Below are positions 25,828 through 35,029 of a stretch of DNA of 64,000 nucleotides, piece by piece (position 1 is the first letter of the stretch; every line of letters starts with the position of its first letter). This stretch comes from Megasphaera lornae (GTDB taxonomy: Bacteria > Bacillota > Negativicutes > Veillonellales > Megasphaeraceae): the NCBI RefSeq assembly GCF_000214495.1, contig NZ_AFIJ01000045.1, positions 50,467-114,466 of the forward strand. The letters are read 5' to 3'. The notes below the pieces were generated by a model. That model ran no database searches. It was not told where the DNA came from and was given only the letters and a program-made list of their open reading frames with translations. A program made the position numbers and the translations under genes.

Positions 25828-26898
25828 TTATATAACGCTTTCTAACGCCTGCACCAGCCGTTCATTTTCACTGCGAAGTTTTACGGCCACACGACAAGTA
25901 AACGGATCCAGCCCTGCAAAATTACTGCCGTCGCGAATTAAAATTCCCCGTTCTCGCAACCCGGCCGCCAATTCCGCCGCCGTTTTTCCGGTACCTGAGG
26001 TGTGCAATAAAATAAAATTCACTGTCGGCTTCACGGTTTCCAACCCGGGTAACGCCTGCAACTGTCGCCGGAGCCACTGCTTTTCTTGCGCCACAACCCG
26101 CCGTGTTTCCTCGGCATATGCTGTTTCCTGCAAGGCCGCAATGCCCGCATGTTGCGCCAAAATATTGACATTCCAACAATACATATGCTGCTGCATAGCG
26201 GCGGCACGCCGCTTCGATACAACCGCAAAGCCGAGACGTAAGCCGGGCAACGCATAAAAATGGGTTAATGACCGAAATACAATAACGTGTTCAAACCGCT
26301 GCGGCAAATCGAGCACGGTATATTGTTCCGCCGTCGGCAGGAAATCCAAAAACGACTCGTCAATCAACACGTCCGTATGCCATTTTTGTGCCTGCTGAAT
26401 GACATACATCAACTGCTCCCGCTCAATTAACGTCCCCGTAGGATTGGCGGGATTGCCGATGATCACACATTCCGCCCGCTCACACGCCTTACAAACCTCC
26501 GCCAACGGAAAAGCAAAGGAGCGGCGCCGCCGACTGTATACATAGACGGGCGTTCCCCCGACAGCGCGGACGGCCCGTTCGTATTCGGAAAAAGACGGTA
26601 CGGGTAATACCGTCTTGCGACACGGATACGTATGAAAATACGTATATAACAATTCGGTAGAGCCGTTTCCTACCAAAATCGCCGCACCGGGAATCTCATA
26701 ATGGGCGGCCAACGCCTGTTTCACTCGTTCGCCGCAAGGTTCCGGATATACGGCAATATCATCCAACCGATGTTCCAATACTTGCCGTACACCGGGCGCC
26801 ACCCCCAAGGGATTGATGTTGGCACTGAAATCCAGCCATTTTTTCCCATCTTGCGAACAAGTATATATGTTACCGCCATGCGCAAACTGTTTCAACAC
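25828..26898 (-). CDS. cobD: CobD-like threonine-phosphate decarboxylase lacking the PLP lysine
   Basis: CobD makes (R)-1-amino-2-propanol phosphate, the linker of the cobalamin nucleotide loop, using PLP. This 356-residue protein matches CobD along its length: HGGNIY at the start, DFSANINPLG, VGNGSTELL, NPANPTGTL, DESFLDF. In the PLP-lysine motif it reads RSLTHFYALPGLRLG where CobD of Salmonella has RSLTKFYAIPGLRLG: the Schiff-base Lys is His (codon CAT, 26260-26262), needing at least two base changes. I start it at GTG 26898, since GGAGG lies five bases upstream; an in-frame GTG at 26973 is possible. It follows cbiB and cobQ. It may be inactive, or do different chemistry. Confidence 0.8.
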   Translation of the reverse strand: MLKQFAHGGNIYTCSQDGKKWLDFSANINPLGVAPGVRQVLEHRLDDIAVYPEPCGERVKQALAAHYEIPGAAILVGNGSTELLYTYFHTYPCRKTVLPVPSFSEYERAVRAVGGTPVYVYSRRRRSFAFPLAEVCKACERAECVIIGNPANPTGTLIEREQLMYVIQQAQKWHTDVLIDESFLDFLPTAEQYTVLDLPQRFEHVIVFRSLTHFYALPGLRLGFAVVSKRRAAAMQQHMYCWNVNILAQHAGIAALQETAYAEETRRVVAQEKQWLRRQLQALPGLETVKPTVNFILLHTSGTGKTAAELAAGLRERGILIRDGSNFAGLDPFTCRVAVKLRSENERLVQALESVI

Positions 26899-26994
26899 CC
26901 TCACCTCCGAACTGTCGCTTCTTTTTTTATCATCGCCGGCTCCCGCTTCCGTCCCTGCCGGGGAGCTCCTCACCGGGAAGGCGTGCCCTTGCCT

Positions 26995-27948
26995 TCACAG
27001 CCAACCGCTTGCCCCGACAACAACCGCCGTCAAGACCAACGCTATAAGATAGACGCCATACATCAGGTGTACGGCCCCTGTAATGTGCGCCGGCCGCCAA
27101 GACGATACCGAGGCTGCCGCAACAGGGCGAAAACCGCACGTTTCTCCATCCGAAGAATACTCGCCCGACCGACGGTGCAAGGCGCCGGCAATCGTCGCTT
27201 CCGCGCCTCCGTCAGACGCTGCGAACGATAAGAAAGCGGTACGTCGTGCCGTATAGCATGCCCCCCGCCAATCATAAGAAGCGAAAAAAGCCGCCAAAAT
27301 CAAAAAAATACACGTAAGACGAACGGGAATATAGTTTAAAATCGCCTCCAACCGTACGGCCGTGCGACCGAAATACCTATAATACGGTTGCCGCTTATCT
27401 CCCCACCGGGAAGCCAACATATGCACAACTCGATATACTACGGCTCCGGGCAGTCCCAACAATACAAAGAAAAACAACGGCGATACAATACTGTCCACCG
27501 TATTTTTCGCCACCCTTGTCATCGTTACCCGTACCGGATCCGCTTCTGCCGGCAATGCCGTATCCCCGCCTGCAAGTCGCTCCGCGTAATAGCGGGCCCG
27601 TTGCCGTTGCCCGCATTGCACGGCTTGTTGTACCGCCATGGCCGCGCGTGCCGACCGACACGGACCAATGGTAAAAGCCAACACCGCCGCTTCCGCAACA
27701 TAGCGAATATATACGGGCGTTTCATAATACAGCAATACTTTCGGCCACGTGACGACATTATATACCGCCGCCAAGACCGACACGGCGGCGACGGTGCCGG
27801 CCCATACTTGTCGGGAAGCGGGCGCCTGTTCCGCATACAGCTTTTTTTCCGTCCAATCGACGACGCGACGCATAATGGACGCGGGATACGATACGCAACG
27901 CAAATCCGCCGCAAAAAATTCTAAAATACCTGCCAATAGTACTACCAT
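26995..27948 (-). CDS. cbiB: Divergent CbiB-like adenosylcobinamide-phosphate synthase
   Basis: CbiB is a membrane enzyme that attaches aminopropanol (phosphate) to cobyric acid. The 317-residue protein keeps the family's length, hydrophobic segments and framework (KNTVDSIVSPLFFF, RLEAILNYIPVRLT, TIAGAL). Several near-invariant positions differ from the Salmonella protein as I recall it: GDP-HPV near the N-terminus is absent, VNTLDSMVGYK reads VHMLASRWGDK, and the SPNxxWxEA motif reads AASDGGAEA (about 27200-27260). The frame is open throughout, so this is substitution rather than frameshift. It starts two bases after cobQ ends. It may be a decaying gene or one with altered substrate. Confidence 0.75.
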   Translation of the reverse strand: MVVLLAGILEFFAADLRCVSYPASIMRRVVDWTEKKLYAEQAPASRQVWAGTVAAVSVLAAVYNVVTWPKVLLYYETPVYIRYVAEAAVLAFTIGPCRSARAAMAVQQAVQCGQRQRARYYAERLAGGDTALPAEADPVRVTMTRVAKNTVDSIVSPLFFFVLLGLPGAVVYRVVHMLASRWGDKRQPYYRYFGRTAVRLEAILNYIPVRLTCIFLILAAFFASYDWRGACYTARRTAFLSFAASDGGAEATIAGALHRRSGEYSSDGETCGFRPVAAASVSSWRPAHITGAVHLMYGVYLIALVLTAVVVGASGWL

Positions 27949-27950
27949 GA

Positions 27951-29477
27951 TTATTGTTCCCCCCGCATGATACGCCGCACCGCCTCCATATCCAAATGCG
28001 CCCGTACCGTGTCCGCCAGCCGATTATACTCCCGTTCTTTGGCCGCCACATAGCTATACGTTGTACCTAACGGCGACAACCCCTTACGAACACGCAGACC
28101 ATTCACTACTGCCCGACGAAACGAGTCGTGATCAAAAATTCCGTGTACATACGTTCCCCACACCAACCCGTCGGGACGGGCACAACCGACACAGGCGGAT
28201 TCTCGTTTCGAGGAACCGCCTACAGCCGTCATGACGGGCACCCCGGAGGATACCTCCGACCGGCCCTGATGAATTTCATAGCCGGTCAGGTCTGCACCTT
28301 GCAACATTGCCCCGGCGAACGGAAAGTCCCGACACGCCGCCGTCACTTGTACCGTCTTTTTATGCCCGCAAAAGGTCGTGCAAAGCGGCAAAAAGCCCAA
28401 CCCGGCACATTCCGTCAAAGCGGCTTCCGTATGTAAAGGATCGGAAATACGGCGTCCCAACATCTGATATCCCCCGCAAATACCGATCAGCGGAATCCCT
28501 GCGGCAACCGCTCGTTGTAAAGCCCGATCCAAGCCGTGGCGCCGCAACCACTGCAAATCGGCAACCGTATTTTTACTCCCCGGAATAATCACCGCATCGG
28601 CCGTCAGCAAAGAGGCCGCCTCGGTCGTATAAAACAGGGATACATCCGGTTCCGCCGCCAACGCGGAAAAATCCGTAAAATTGGAAAGTTTCGGTAACCG
28701 AATCACGGCAATAGAAATCGCCTTTTCCGCTTGCGCCTGTGTCGGCTTATCCTGCAAAGATACGGAATCTTCTTCATCAATGCGCATATTTTCAATAAAC
28801 GGAATGACCCCCAACACGGGTTTACCCGTTTTTTGTCGCAAAAAATCCAGCGCCGGCGTCAATAGCGATACATCGCCTCGAAATTTATTAATAATCAACC
28901 CTCGCACCAGTGCCCGTTCCTCCGGTTCCAATAAATCCAAAGTGCCCACTAAAGCCGCCAAAGCGCCGCCGCGATCAATGTCGGCAACCAACAGTACCGG
29001 CGCCTGCAAATGCCTTGCCACTCGCATATTGACAATGTCATGGTCCTTTAAATTAATTTCCGCCGGACTGCCGGCACCCTCAATTACCACCGTATCCGCC
29101 TCGCGTTCAATTTCCCGCAAAGCCGCTTTCACTGCGGCAAACGCCTGCAACGCATACCCTTTATGATACGCCCGGGCCGACATGGTTCCCACGGGCGTAC
29201 CGTTAATAATCACTTGTGAAGAGGCCTGCCCGGTCGGTTTTAATAACACCGGATTCATTCGCACCTGCGGCTCCGTCCCGGCCGCTTCCGCCTGTGCCGC
29301 TTGTGCCCGCCCCATTTCCTTGCCGTCCGCCGTTACATATGAATTTAGAGCCATATTCTGAGCTTTAAACGGCGACACCTGCCGTCCTTCCTGAAAAAAA
29401 ATACGGCATAAGGCCGTCGTGAGAATGCTCTTTCCCACATGCGAACCGGTGCCCTGTATCATAATATATTCCGCCAT
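27951..29477 (-). CDS. cobQ: Cobyric acid synthase (CobQ/CbiP)
   Basis: ATP- and glutamine-dependent enzyme that amidates four carboxyls of adenosylcobyrinic acid a,c-diamide. The 508-residue protein has the N-terminal dethiobiotin-synthetase-like domain (GTGSHVGKSILTTALCR, then SPFKAQNMALNSYVT) and a C-terminal class I glutamine amidotransferase domain with the catalytic Cys in GICGGYQMLG (about residue 335) and His in GTYVHGIFDH (about 435). All key motifs look intact, in contrast to the two genes after it. It heads cobQ-cbiB-cobD; no corrin-ring genes are in the window, and no cobalamin riboswitch is seen upstream. Confidence 0.96.
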   Translation of the reverse strand: MAEYIMIQGTGSHVGKSILTTALCRIFFQEGRQVSPFKAQNMALNSYVTADGKEMGRAQAAQAEAAGTEPQVRMNPVLLKPTGQASSQVIINGTPVGTMSARAYHKGYALQAFAAVKAALREIEREADTVVIEGAGSPAEINLKDHDIVNMRVARHLQAPVLLVADIDRGGALAALVGTLDLLEPEERALVRGLIINKFRGDVSLLTPALDFLRQKTGKPVLGVIPFIENMRIDEEDSVSLQDKPTQAQAEKAISIAVIRLPKLSNFTDFSALAAEPDVSLFYTTEAASLLTADAVIIPGSKNTVADLQWLRRHGLDRALQRAVAAGIPLIGICGGYQMLGRRISDPLHTEAALTECAGLGFLPLCTTFCGHKKTVQVTAACRDFPFAGAMLQGADLTGYEIHQGRSEVSSGVPVMTAVGGSSKRESACVGCARPDGLVWGTYVHGIFDHDSFRRAVVNGLRVRKGLSPLGTTYSYVAAKEREYNRLADTVRAHLDMEAVRRIMRGEQ

Positions 29478-29584
29478 GTCACCCGCCTCCTGTACTGCTG
29501 TGTCGATTGCCGTTCACAATGATTAAAGTATAGCATATGCCGGGCGGAATAAAATAGCTGTTTAGAAAAAATAACAAATATATT

Positions 29585-29612
29585 TTGCAAATTCTATTTT
29601 TTCCTATACAAT
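29585..29612 (+). promoter_or_regulatory. Promoter of the hemolysin III-like gene
   Basis: TTGCAA (29585-29590) and TACAAT (29607-29612), 16-base spacer. A small hairpin GGACAT/ATGTCC (29620-29634) follows in the leader. Confidence 0.65.
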
Positions 29613-29669
29613 AAAACCGGGACATGAAATGTCCTCTAAAAAACTAACACCATTAAGGAGGCTGACGCA

Positions 29670-30323
29670 ATGGAAGAACATAACACGACAGAAGAAATTC
29701 TCAACGCCGTCACCCACGGTATCGGCGTCCTCCTGTCCATTGCCGGTTTAGTCGCTATGCTGCACTCGGTAAGCGCCCGTCAGGCAGGGCGCGAAGCGTT
29801 GGCGGCCGCGTTGCTGTACGGCATTTCGCTAATTGTACTCTACCTCATGAGTACCTTATATCATTGTTTTTTTAAATTGCCGAAAGCGTCGCATCTTTTT
29901 AAAATTTTTGATCACGCCGCCATTTATCTTTTAATTGCCGGCACCGATACACCCGTACTGCTGATTTTACTGCACCGCCATCACGGTCCGGAAGGGACTG
30001 CCGTCATTTGGCTCCTTGCCCTGATCGGCATCATCTGGCAGTGTTTCAATGTTCACAAATACAAAAAGCTGTCCACTGCCGCCTATATCGTTATGGGCTG
30101 GCTGCTCGTCGGCGCCTTACCGCTGATCTGGGTATATGTGGCGCCGGCAGCCGTTTTTTGGCTCTTATTGGGCGGACTGATTTACACGGTCGGTACTTTT
30201 TTTTACCTGCGAAAAACCATGCCCTACCACCATCTTATTTGGCATTTTTTTGTTTTAGGAGGAAGTATGGCACATTTTTACAGCATCTATTACTACCTCT
30301 TACCGGCGTCTCCCCTGCCGTAG
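29670..30323 (+). CDS. Hemolysin III family / PAQR-type membrane protein
   Basis: Seven-helix inner-membrane protein of 217 residues in the YqfA/hemolysin III branch of the PAQR superfamily. Family motifs are visible: EEILNAVTHGIG near the start, LMSTLYHCF near residue 63, FDHAAIYLLIAGTDTPV near 85, and a C-terminal HLIWHFFVLGGSMAHF; the His and Asp residues form the putative metal site. Haemolytic activity is known for few members and the usual role is unclear. It has its own promoter and SD (AAGGAGG) on the plus strand, divergent from cobQ. Confidence 0.9.
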   Translation: MEEHNTTEEILNAVTHGIGVLLSIAGLVAMLHSVSARQAGREALAAALLYGISLIVLYLMSTLYHCFFKLPKASHLFKIFDHAAIYLLIAGTDTPVLLILLHRHHGPEGTAVIWLLALIGIIWQCFNVHKYKKLSTAAYIVMGWLLVGALPLIWVYVAPAAVFWLLLGGLIYTVGTFFYLRKTMPYHHLIWHFFVLGGSMAHFYSIYYYLLPASPLP

Positions 30324-30391
30324 CTTAGCCGCTATGTAGGCAGGGAATAGTCAATTATCAATTTTTGTATCAATTTCTTTCTCATTTAGCC

Positions 30392-30420
30392 TTGTAAAAT
30401 TGCGAATGCCGGTATATACT
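30392..30420 (+). promoter_or_regulatory. Promoter of the small membrane protein gene
   Basis: TTGTAA (30392-30397) and TATACT (30415-30420) with a 17-base spacer, 50 bases before the start codon. Confidence 0.65.
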
Positions 30421-30470
30421 TTATATATAATCATTATTAATTATTTATAACATACCGGGAGGTGTAGGTT

Positions 30471-30731
30471 ATGAAAACAATAACCCGCATGATACGCTAT
30501 ATATTGATTTCCCTACTGACTATGGCCATTTTCTTCATAGCCCTTTTTGTCTGTTGTGTGTCGCTCGAAAATGCGTTGCCGCTCTGTCTTAATTTTTTTC
30601 ATTTTTTTACCCCCGTACCTACGGCCAATTTGGAATTTACCGTTGTCGTCTCTATCCTGACCGCACTCTACACTGCCGGCTCCTTTATGCACAAAGCGTT
30701 GTATAAAGTCGGTGACAGTTGGGGAAAATAA
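30471..30731 (+). CDS. Small two-helix membrane protein of unknown function
   Basis: I do not recognise this 86-residue protein. It has a basic N-terminus (MKTITRMIR), a hydrophobic segment at about residues 10-33 containing CC, a short loop, and a second hydrophobic segment at about 53-70, ending in a charged tail (HKALYKVGDSWGK). It has a good SD (GGGAGGTG), its own promoter and terminator, and so is probably transcribed alone. Confidence 0.7.
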   Translation: MKTITRMIRYILISLLTMAIFFIALFVCCVSLENALPLCLNFFHFFTPVPTANLEFTVVVSILTALYTAGSFMHKALYKVGDSWGK

Positions 30732-30742
30732 CGGCGTGCCGC

Positions 30743-30787
30743 AAAAAAGCTGTAATCACGTGCTGCCGCACGGATTACAGCTTTTTT
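30743..30787. terminator. Bidirectional terminator between the small membrane gene and pflA
   Basis: AAAAAAGCTGTAATC and GATTACAGCTTTTTT arms with an inner CGTG/CACG pairing. It ends the plus-strand gene and the minus-strand pflA transcript. Confidence 0.92.
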
Positions 30788-30822
30788 AATGCCGACGCTG
30801 CCGCCGCTATAACGAAAGAAAC

Positions 30823-31569
30823 TTACGCAAACGTACCGATTAACTTTTCCGCCCGCGCCACTTCTTCCGGAGTCGGCGGTTTAACATGTTCCAACGTATA
30901 AGGAAGATTCAATTTTTCCCATTCCGGCACGCCTAATACATGGTACGGCAATACTTCCACCCGATCTACGCCGTGTAAGGTGGCAATAAAGTCATGCAAT
31001 GCCGTTAAGCCGCTTTCTTCATCCGTCAGTCCCGGCACCAGCACATGACGAATCCACATATGTTTCCCGTGATCCGACAAGTACCGCGCCATGGCCAAAA
31101 TATTTTTATTGCTGAACCCGGTCAATTGTTTATGTTTTTCTTCGTCCATTTCTTTCAAATCCAGAATAAATAAATCCGTTACTGCACATAATCGTTTAAA
31201 AGTTGAAAAAAACGGTTCTTCTTCCGTAAACGGATTGCCGGCCGTATCCAGCGCCGTATGTATTCCTTTCTCTTTGGCCGACGAAAATACGGCCAACACA
31301 AAATCCATCTGCAATAATGCTTCGCCGCCGCTGATCGTAATGCCGCCGCCGTTTTTCCAATACGAGCGATACCGCAGGGCTTCTTTCAGCACATCTTCCG
31401 CACTGCGCAAAGTATACTCTTCTTCATTGCTCTTCCAGGTTTCCGGATTATGGCAATATCGACAACGCATATGACAACCTTGTAAAAAGATGATAAACCG
31501 AACTCCCGGGCCGTCCACGGCGCCGAAAGACTCTGTTGAATGGATCTTTCCCATAATTTCCCGTGTCAT
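30823..31569 (-). CDS. pflA: Pyruvate formate-lyase activating enzyme (copy 1)
   Basis: Radical SAM enzyme that installs the glycyl radical on pyruvate formate-lyase. The 248 residues carry the motif GCHMRCRYCHNPETW (CxxxCxxC) near residue 30, the SAM-contacting SGGEAL, and LVPGLTDEE. I chose the ATG giving MTREIMGKIHSTESFG because it aligns with the paralogue's start and has GAGGGAG nine bases upstream; a GTG overlapping the upstream stop is the alternative. It lies directly downstream of a second, similar activase gene and both follow pflB, so they appear to be a tandem duplication. Confidence 0.95.
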   Translation of the reverse strand: MTREIMGKIHSTESFGAVDGPGVRFIIFLQGCHMRCRYCHNPETWKSNEEEYTLRSAEDVLKEALRYRSYWKNGGGITISGGEALLQMDFVLAVFSSAKEKGIHTALDTAGNPFTEEEPFFSTFKRLCAVTDLFILDLKEMDEEKHKQLTGFSNKNILAMARYLSDHGKHMWIRHVLVPGLTDEESGLTALHDFIATLHGVDRVEVLPYHVLGVPEWEKLNLPYTLEHVKPPTPEEVARAEKLIGTFA

Positions 31570-31583
31570 CGTATCGTACTCCC

Positions 31584-32423
31584 TCACACTGATGGTTGTG
31601 CCGCCGCCGCAGAGGCCGACAGCGTGGTAAACTTAGTATTCTCGGAAACGGCGGTACCGACTTTCGTATCCGGTACTACCAAATTATTGCGAATGCCCAC
31701 GATCCGTTCCGCCCGCTTTATTTCTTCATCCGTAGGCGGATTCACATCGTTCAGCGTATACGGAATATGAAGCCGTTCCCATTCCGGTACGCCCATCGCA
31801 TGGTACGGTAAAATTTCTACCCGATCAACGGTTTTTAATTGCCGCAAAAACTTCCGCATCGCCAGTAATCCCGCTTCATCATCCGTCAATCCCGGTACCA
31901 ATACATGGCGAATCCACATATGAATCCCCGTATCCGACAAATATTTCGCCAATGCTAAAATGTTCTTATTGCCGAATCCGGTCAATCCCTTATGCTTTTC
32001 ATTATCCATTTCTTTCAAATCCAAAATAAATAAATCGGTCAAAGAACAAAGCTCGGCAAATGCGGAAAAAAACGGTTCTTTAAACGTAAACGGCTGTCCC
32101 GCCGTATCAATCGCCGTATGAATCCCTTCAGCCTTCGCCAAACGGAATAATTCCGTCACAAACTCCATTTGCAGCAGTGCTTCCCCGCCGCTTACGGTAA
32201 TGCCGCCGCCGTTCTTCCAGTAAGACCGATACCGCAGGGCCTGTTTAAAAACATCTTCCGCAGTGCGCACAGTCCCTCCCGAACAGGCCCAAGTTTCAGG
32301 ATTGTGACAATACCGGCAACGCATATGACACCCTTGTAAAAAGACGATAAAGCGTACACCCGGACCGTCCACCGCGCCAAACGATTCTGTCGAATGAATT
32401 CGTCCCGTAATTTGCTTTGTCAT
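31584..32423 (-). CDS. pflA: Pyruvate formate-lyase activating enzyme (copy 2, C-terminally extended)
   Basis: A second glycyl-radical activase of 279 residues, closely similar to copy 1 over its first roughly 248, with the same CxxxCxxC motif (GCHMRCRYCHNPETW) and SGGEALLQM. It extends beyond copy 1 by about 30 residues of low complexity (SASAAAAQPSV at the end). A full SD (AAGGAGG) precedes it, and it comes just after the terminator that follows pflB. Having two full-length activases beside one lyase suggests dosage, redundancy, or activation of another glycyl-radical enzyme elsewhere. Confidence 0.94.
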   Translation of the reverse strand: MTKQITGRIHSTESFGAVDGPGVRFIVFLQGCHMRCRYCHNPETWACSGGTVRTAEDVFKQALRYRSYWKNGGGITVSGGEALLQMEFVTELFRLAKAEGIHTAIDTAGQPFTFKEPFFSAFAELCSLTDLFILDLKEMDNEKHKGLTGFGNKNILALAKYLSDTGIHMWIRHVLVPGLTDDEAGLLAMRKFLRQLKTVDRVEILPYHAMGVPEWERLHIPYTLNDVNPPTDEEIKRAERIVGIRNNLVVPDTKVGTAVSENTKFTTLSASAAAAQPSV

Positions 32424-32452
32424 AGCTATTACCTCCTTTTATAAAAACAGCT

Positions 32453-32476
32453 CCAGCTTTTGCCGGAGCTGTTTTT
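32453..32476. terminator. Terminator between pflB and the pflA pair
   Basis: AAAAACAGCTCC and GGAGCTGTTTTT arms form a strong stem flanked by A and T runs, seven bases after pflB. The activases then depend on read-through or a promoter I cannot see. Confidence 0.85.
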
Positions 32477-32483
32477 GTAACTA

Positions 32484-34736
32484 TTACATAGCTTTATGGA
32501 ATGTCCGTGCAATAACATCCAGCTGTTGTTCTTTAGTCAACGAAATGAACTTAACAGCATAGCCGGATACACGAATCGTGAAGTTTGCATATTCCGGTTT
32601 TTCCGGATGTTCCATGGCATCCAATAATTTTTCTTTTCCGAATACATTGACGTTCAAATGATGGGCACCCTGATCGAAGTAGCCGTCCATGACGCGTACA
32701 AGGTTTTCCGCCCGTTCATCATCACTGTGTCCCAACGCTTCCGGCGTAATGGATTGCGTATTGGAAATACCGTCCAACGACCATTCATACGGCATCTTCG
32801 CTACCGAGTTCAACGAAGCCAACAAGCCGCTTTGTTCCGCACCGTAGCTGGGGTTTGCACCGGGAGCGAACGGCGTCCATGCCCGACGGCCGTCCGGCAA
32901 GTTTCCTGTAAATTTGCCGTATACCACATTCGACGTAATCGTAAGAATCGAAGTGGTTGCTTCCGAATCGCGATAGGTATGCCGTTTGCAAATATCGGCC
33001 AAGAATTCGCGCAATACCCATACACCGATATCATCGGCGCGGTCATCATCATTGCCGTATTTCGGGAATTCGCCTTCAACTTGGAAGTCTTCCGCCAAAC
33101 CCTTATCGTTGCGGATAACTTTAACTTTCGCATACTTAATAGCCGACAGCGAGTCGATAACATGCGAGAACCCGGCAATCCCGGTGGCAAAGGTACGACG
33201 AAGTTTCGTGTCCAACAAAGCCATTTCCGCAGCTTCATAATAATATTTGTCATGCATATAGTGGATGGTATTCAAAACATTGACATACAATCCTGCCAAC
33301 CAATCCAGCATGAGTTTATATTTATGTACAACTTCATCATAATCCAAGTATTCCGAAGTAATCGGTGCCAGTTCCGGACCTGTCTGCATGCCGAATTTTT
33401 CATCCACGCCGCCGTTGATTGCATATAACAAGGCTTTTGCCAAGTTGGCGCGGGCACCGAAGAACTGCATTTCTTTCCCTGTCTGGGTTGCCGATACGCA
33501 GCAGCAAATAGAATAGTCATCGCCCCAAACGGGTTTCATGACATCATCGTTTTCATACTGAATGGAGCTCGTCGTATCCGAAATATGAGCCGCATATTTC
33601 TTAAACGGATGCGGCAACTGCGACGAATACAGTACCGTCAAGTTCGGTTCCGGAGCCGGTCCCATATTTTCCAGCGTATGGAGGAAGCGGAAGTCCGTCT
33701 TCGTTACCATGGAACGACCGTCCATGCCGATGCCGGCCATTTCCAAAGTAGCCCAAACCGGGTCGCCGGAGAACAATTCATTGTACGAACGAATACGCGC
33801 GAATTTGACAATCCGGAATTTCAGCGTCAAGTGGTCAATCAATTCTTGTGCTTCCTGTTCCGTAATTTTGCCTGCCGCCAAGTCACGTTCAATATAAATG
33901 TCCAGGAACGTCGAAATACGACCTACCGACATAGCCGCGCCGTTTTGCGTCTTAATTGCCGCCAAATACCCGAAGTATAACCACTGTACGGCTTCCCGCG
34001 CATTGGTTGCCGGTTTGGAAATATCATAGCCGTAAATGTTGGCCAATTCTTTCATTTGCTTCAGTGCCTTAATCTGTTCGGCGATTTCTTCCCGCAAACG
34101 AATAACATTATCCGTCATAACGCCGTCATCGTTATATTTTTTATCTTCTTCTTTCCAAGCGATTAACTGATCAATCCCGTATAAGGCAACCCGACGATAA
34201 TCACCGACAATACGACCGCGACCGTAGGCATCGGGAAGACCTGTAACAATGTGCGTATGACGTGCCCGGATCATTTCGTCCGTGTACGCATCAAAAACAG
34301 CTTCATTGTGCGTTTTATGATATTCCGTGAACACCTTGTGCAGTTCCGGATTCAATTTATAATTGTACATTTCCAAGGCTTCTTCCGCCATTTTAATGCC
34401 GCCGTACGGCATAAATGCACGTTTTAACGGTTCATCCGTCTGCAAGCCGACTACCTTTTCCAGGTCTTTCATTTTCGGATCAATGTAGCCCGGACCATAC
34501 GCCGTAATGGTGGAAACGACTTCCGTTTCTTCTTTTAACACGCCGCCGTGTTCCCGTTCCGCTTTTTGATATTCCTGAACCTTGCCCCACAATTTATTGG
34601 TGGCTTCTGTCGGTCCTTGCAAAAACTTTTCATCGCCATCATAAGGATGGTAGTTCTTTTGAATGAAATCCCGAACGTTACATTCTTCTTTCCAAAGACG
34701 TCCGTCAAATCCTTCCCAAGCTTTATTTTCCAACAC
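32484..34736 (-). CDS. pflB: Formate acetyltransferase (pyruvate formate-lyase)
   Basis: Glycyl-radical enzyme converting pyruvate and CoA to acetyl-CoA and formate in anaerobic metabolism. The 750-residue length is normal. The active-site Cys pair is seen in [15 protein letters not shown] (the usual CCVS preceded by one more Cys) and the radical glycine in RVSGYAVKF near the C-terminus. I place the start at GTG 34736 ([15 protein letters not shown]): AAGGAAGG lies upstream and the family begins with this segment; the open frame to 34793 is merely upstream sequence. Two activase genes follow. Confidence 0.96.
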   Translation of the reverse strand: MLENKAWEGFDGRLWKEECNVRDFIQKNYHPYDGDEKFLQGPTEATNKLWGKVQEYQKAEREHGGVLKEETEVVSTITAYGPGYIDPKMKDLEKVVGLQTDEPLKRAFMPYGGIKMAEEALEMYNYKLNPELHKVFTEYHKTHNEAVFDAYTDEMIRARHTHIVTGLPDAYGRGRIVGDYRRVALYGIDQLIAWKEEDKKYNDDGVMTDNVIRLREEIAEQIKALKQMKELANIYGYDISKPATNAREAVQWLYFGYLAAIKTQNGAAMSVGRISTFLDIYIERDLAAGKITEQEAQELIDHLTLKFRIVKFARIRSYNELFSGDPVWATLEMAGIGMDGRSMVTKTDFRFLHTLENMGPAPEPNLTVLYSSQLPHPFKKYAAHISDTTSSIQYENDDVMKPVWGDDYSICCCVSATQTGKEMQFFGARANLAKALLYAINGGVDEKFGMQTGPELAPITSEYLDYDEVVHKYKLMLDWLAGLYVNVLNTIHYMHDKYYYEAAEMALLDTKLRRTFATGIAGFSHVIDSLSAIKYAKVKVIRNDKGLAEDFQVEGEFPKYGNDDDRADDIGVWVLREFLADICKRHTYRDSEATTSILTITSNVVYGKFTGNLPDGRRAWTPFAPGANPSYGAEQSGLLASLNSVAKMPYEWSLDGISNTQSITPEALGHSDDERAENLVRVMDGYFDQGAHHLNVNVFGKEKLLDAMEHPEKPEYANFTIRVSGYAVKFISLTKEQQLDVIARTFHKAM

Positions 34737-34779
34737 TTTAAAACACCTTCCTTTATAAATAAGCAACAACATTGTTATA

Positions 34780-34819
34780 AAAAGAACTAGCATGATTTAC
34801 TTTTTATGTCAGTTCTTTT
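34780..34819. promoter_or_regulatory. Inverted repeat in the pflB leader
   Basis: AAAAGAACT and AGTTCTTTT arms with a 22-base loop, directly after the transcription start and before the SD. It could form an mRNA hairpin or bind a regulator. Confidence 0.4.
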
Positions 34820-34828
34820 ATCGCTTAT

Positions 34829-34857
34829 ATTGTATACACGTTTTCTATAAAAAGCAA
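34829..34857 (-). promoter_or_regulatory. Promoter of pflB
   Basis: TTGCTT (34852-34857) and TACAAT (34829-34834) on the minus strand, 17-base spacer. A TTTGA-N9-TCAAA inverted repeat (34878-34896) just upstream could be an activator site. Confidence 0.65.
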
Positions 34858-34977
34858 CACATTTTGTCCACTTTTACTTTGAAATTTATTATCAAATCGC
34901 TATATTTTATATGCTTTTATGTCATAGAACTGCGTCAAATTGCTTTCACTGCATGATATTTTATTTCTTTTTACTAT

Positions 34978-35029
34978 TAAACATGCAAGATAATTGTAAA
35001 TATTCTCTGCCATACAATTCGCATGTTTA
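34978..35029. repeat. Nested inverted repeat upstream of pflB
   Basis: TAAACATGC (34978-34986) pairs with GCATGTTTA (35021-35029), and within it AATTGTA (34992-34998) pairs with TACAATT (35013-35019). There is no U run on the pfl strand, so it is not an obvious terminator. Confidence 0.6.

Noticed and set aside
29478-29669. Cobalamin riboswitch upstream of cobQ
   Set aside because: No conserved B12-box segment or suitable length; the gap holds only a small hairpin and the divergent promoter.
34737-34793. Longer N-terminus of pyruvate formate-lyase
   Set aside because: Hydrophobic, unlike the family, and contains the SD of the GTG start.
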